A stretch of 5,886 bases of DNA. Origin: Prevotellaceae bacterium UBA2852. GTDB taxonomy: Bacteria; Bacteroidota; Bacteroidia; Bacteroidales; Bacteroidaceae. Shown here in pieces: positions 5,871 to 5,886 of this stretch. A program made the translations under genes and the position numbers. The stretch is from contig DEFM01000002.1 in assembly GCA_002350855.1 (NCBI GenBank), positions 195,874 to 201,759 of the forward strand. Direction: 5' to 3'. Positions within the stretch are counted from its first letter, which is position 1; each line of letters opens with the position of its first letter. The notes beneath the pieces are model-generated. The model saw nothing but the letters and a program-made list of their open reading frames with translations. It was not told where the DNA came from and searched no databases.

Positions 5871-5886
5871 AATTGTATCTTATCGG

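Noticed and set aside
1..5886. CRISPR array, tRNA, rRNA or insertion sequence
   Set aside because: I found no regularly spaced repeats, cloverleaf, rRNA stretch, transposase motif or paired terminal inverted repeats on either strand.

Overview
The window looks like chromosomal DNA of a Bacteroidales bacterium, most likely Prevotellaceae (Prevotella/Segatella-like). Four things point there: a secreted protein that combines GLUG-type repeats with a BspA-like leucine-rich repeat block, that protein's C-terminal module and tail, a candidate TAnnTTTG -7 promoter box, and the absence of clear Shine-Dalgarno sequences. The assignment rests on recalled family features; no database search was run.

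Layout, left to right. Positions 1-425 hold no convincing gene. This AT-rich stretch has a cluster of TGCAAA-type hexamers and a hairpin followed by eight U's that would terminate leftward transcription. A Bacteroidetes-type -7 box (426-433) precedes a 49-codon remnant (451-600) of an AbiEi-like antitoxin, cut off within its N-terminal winged-helix region; no toxin partner is present. Only 23 bases later comes the main gene (624-3737, + strand), a 1037-residue secreted protein with a signal peptide, two tandem GLUG-type beta-rich units, a BspA-like LRR block, a GC-rich C-terminal module and a short tail of the kind seen on Prevotella secreted proteins. Directly downstream is an unannotated 50-codon ORF (3758-3910). 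It resembles the many small Bacteroidales proteins with a VVEL...LL.xS core and a C-terminal NIWD-like end. It is preceded in the same frame by ATG AAA AAG AAT TAA, so its natural start may have been broken by a stop codon.

Positions 3911-4323 separate convergent transcription units. They contain several inverted repeats but no gene I can defend. The right end carries a complete hipBA toxin-antitoxin operon on the minus strand: hipB (5571-5870) overlaps hipA (4324-5574) by ATGA. The HipA-type kinase keeps its phosphate-binding loop, ATP-binding lysine, catalytic loop and metal-binding DxN-like motif, so it looks active.

The genes form two unrelated parts: a surface or secreted repeat protein with a small companion ORF, and a toxin-antitoxin module. 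A decayed piece of a second toxin-antitoxin family lies on the other side. This fits an accessory, recombination-prone locus. I see no wholly new multi-gene system. The most unusual points are the small ORF with its interrupted start, the antitoxin remnant that may now supply the promoter for the secreted protein, and the mosaic base composition of the large gene.
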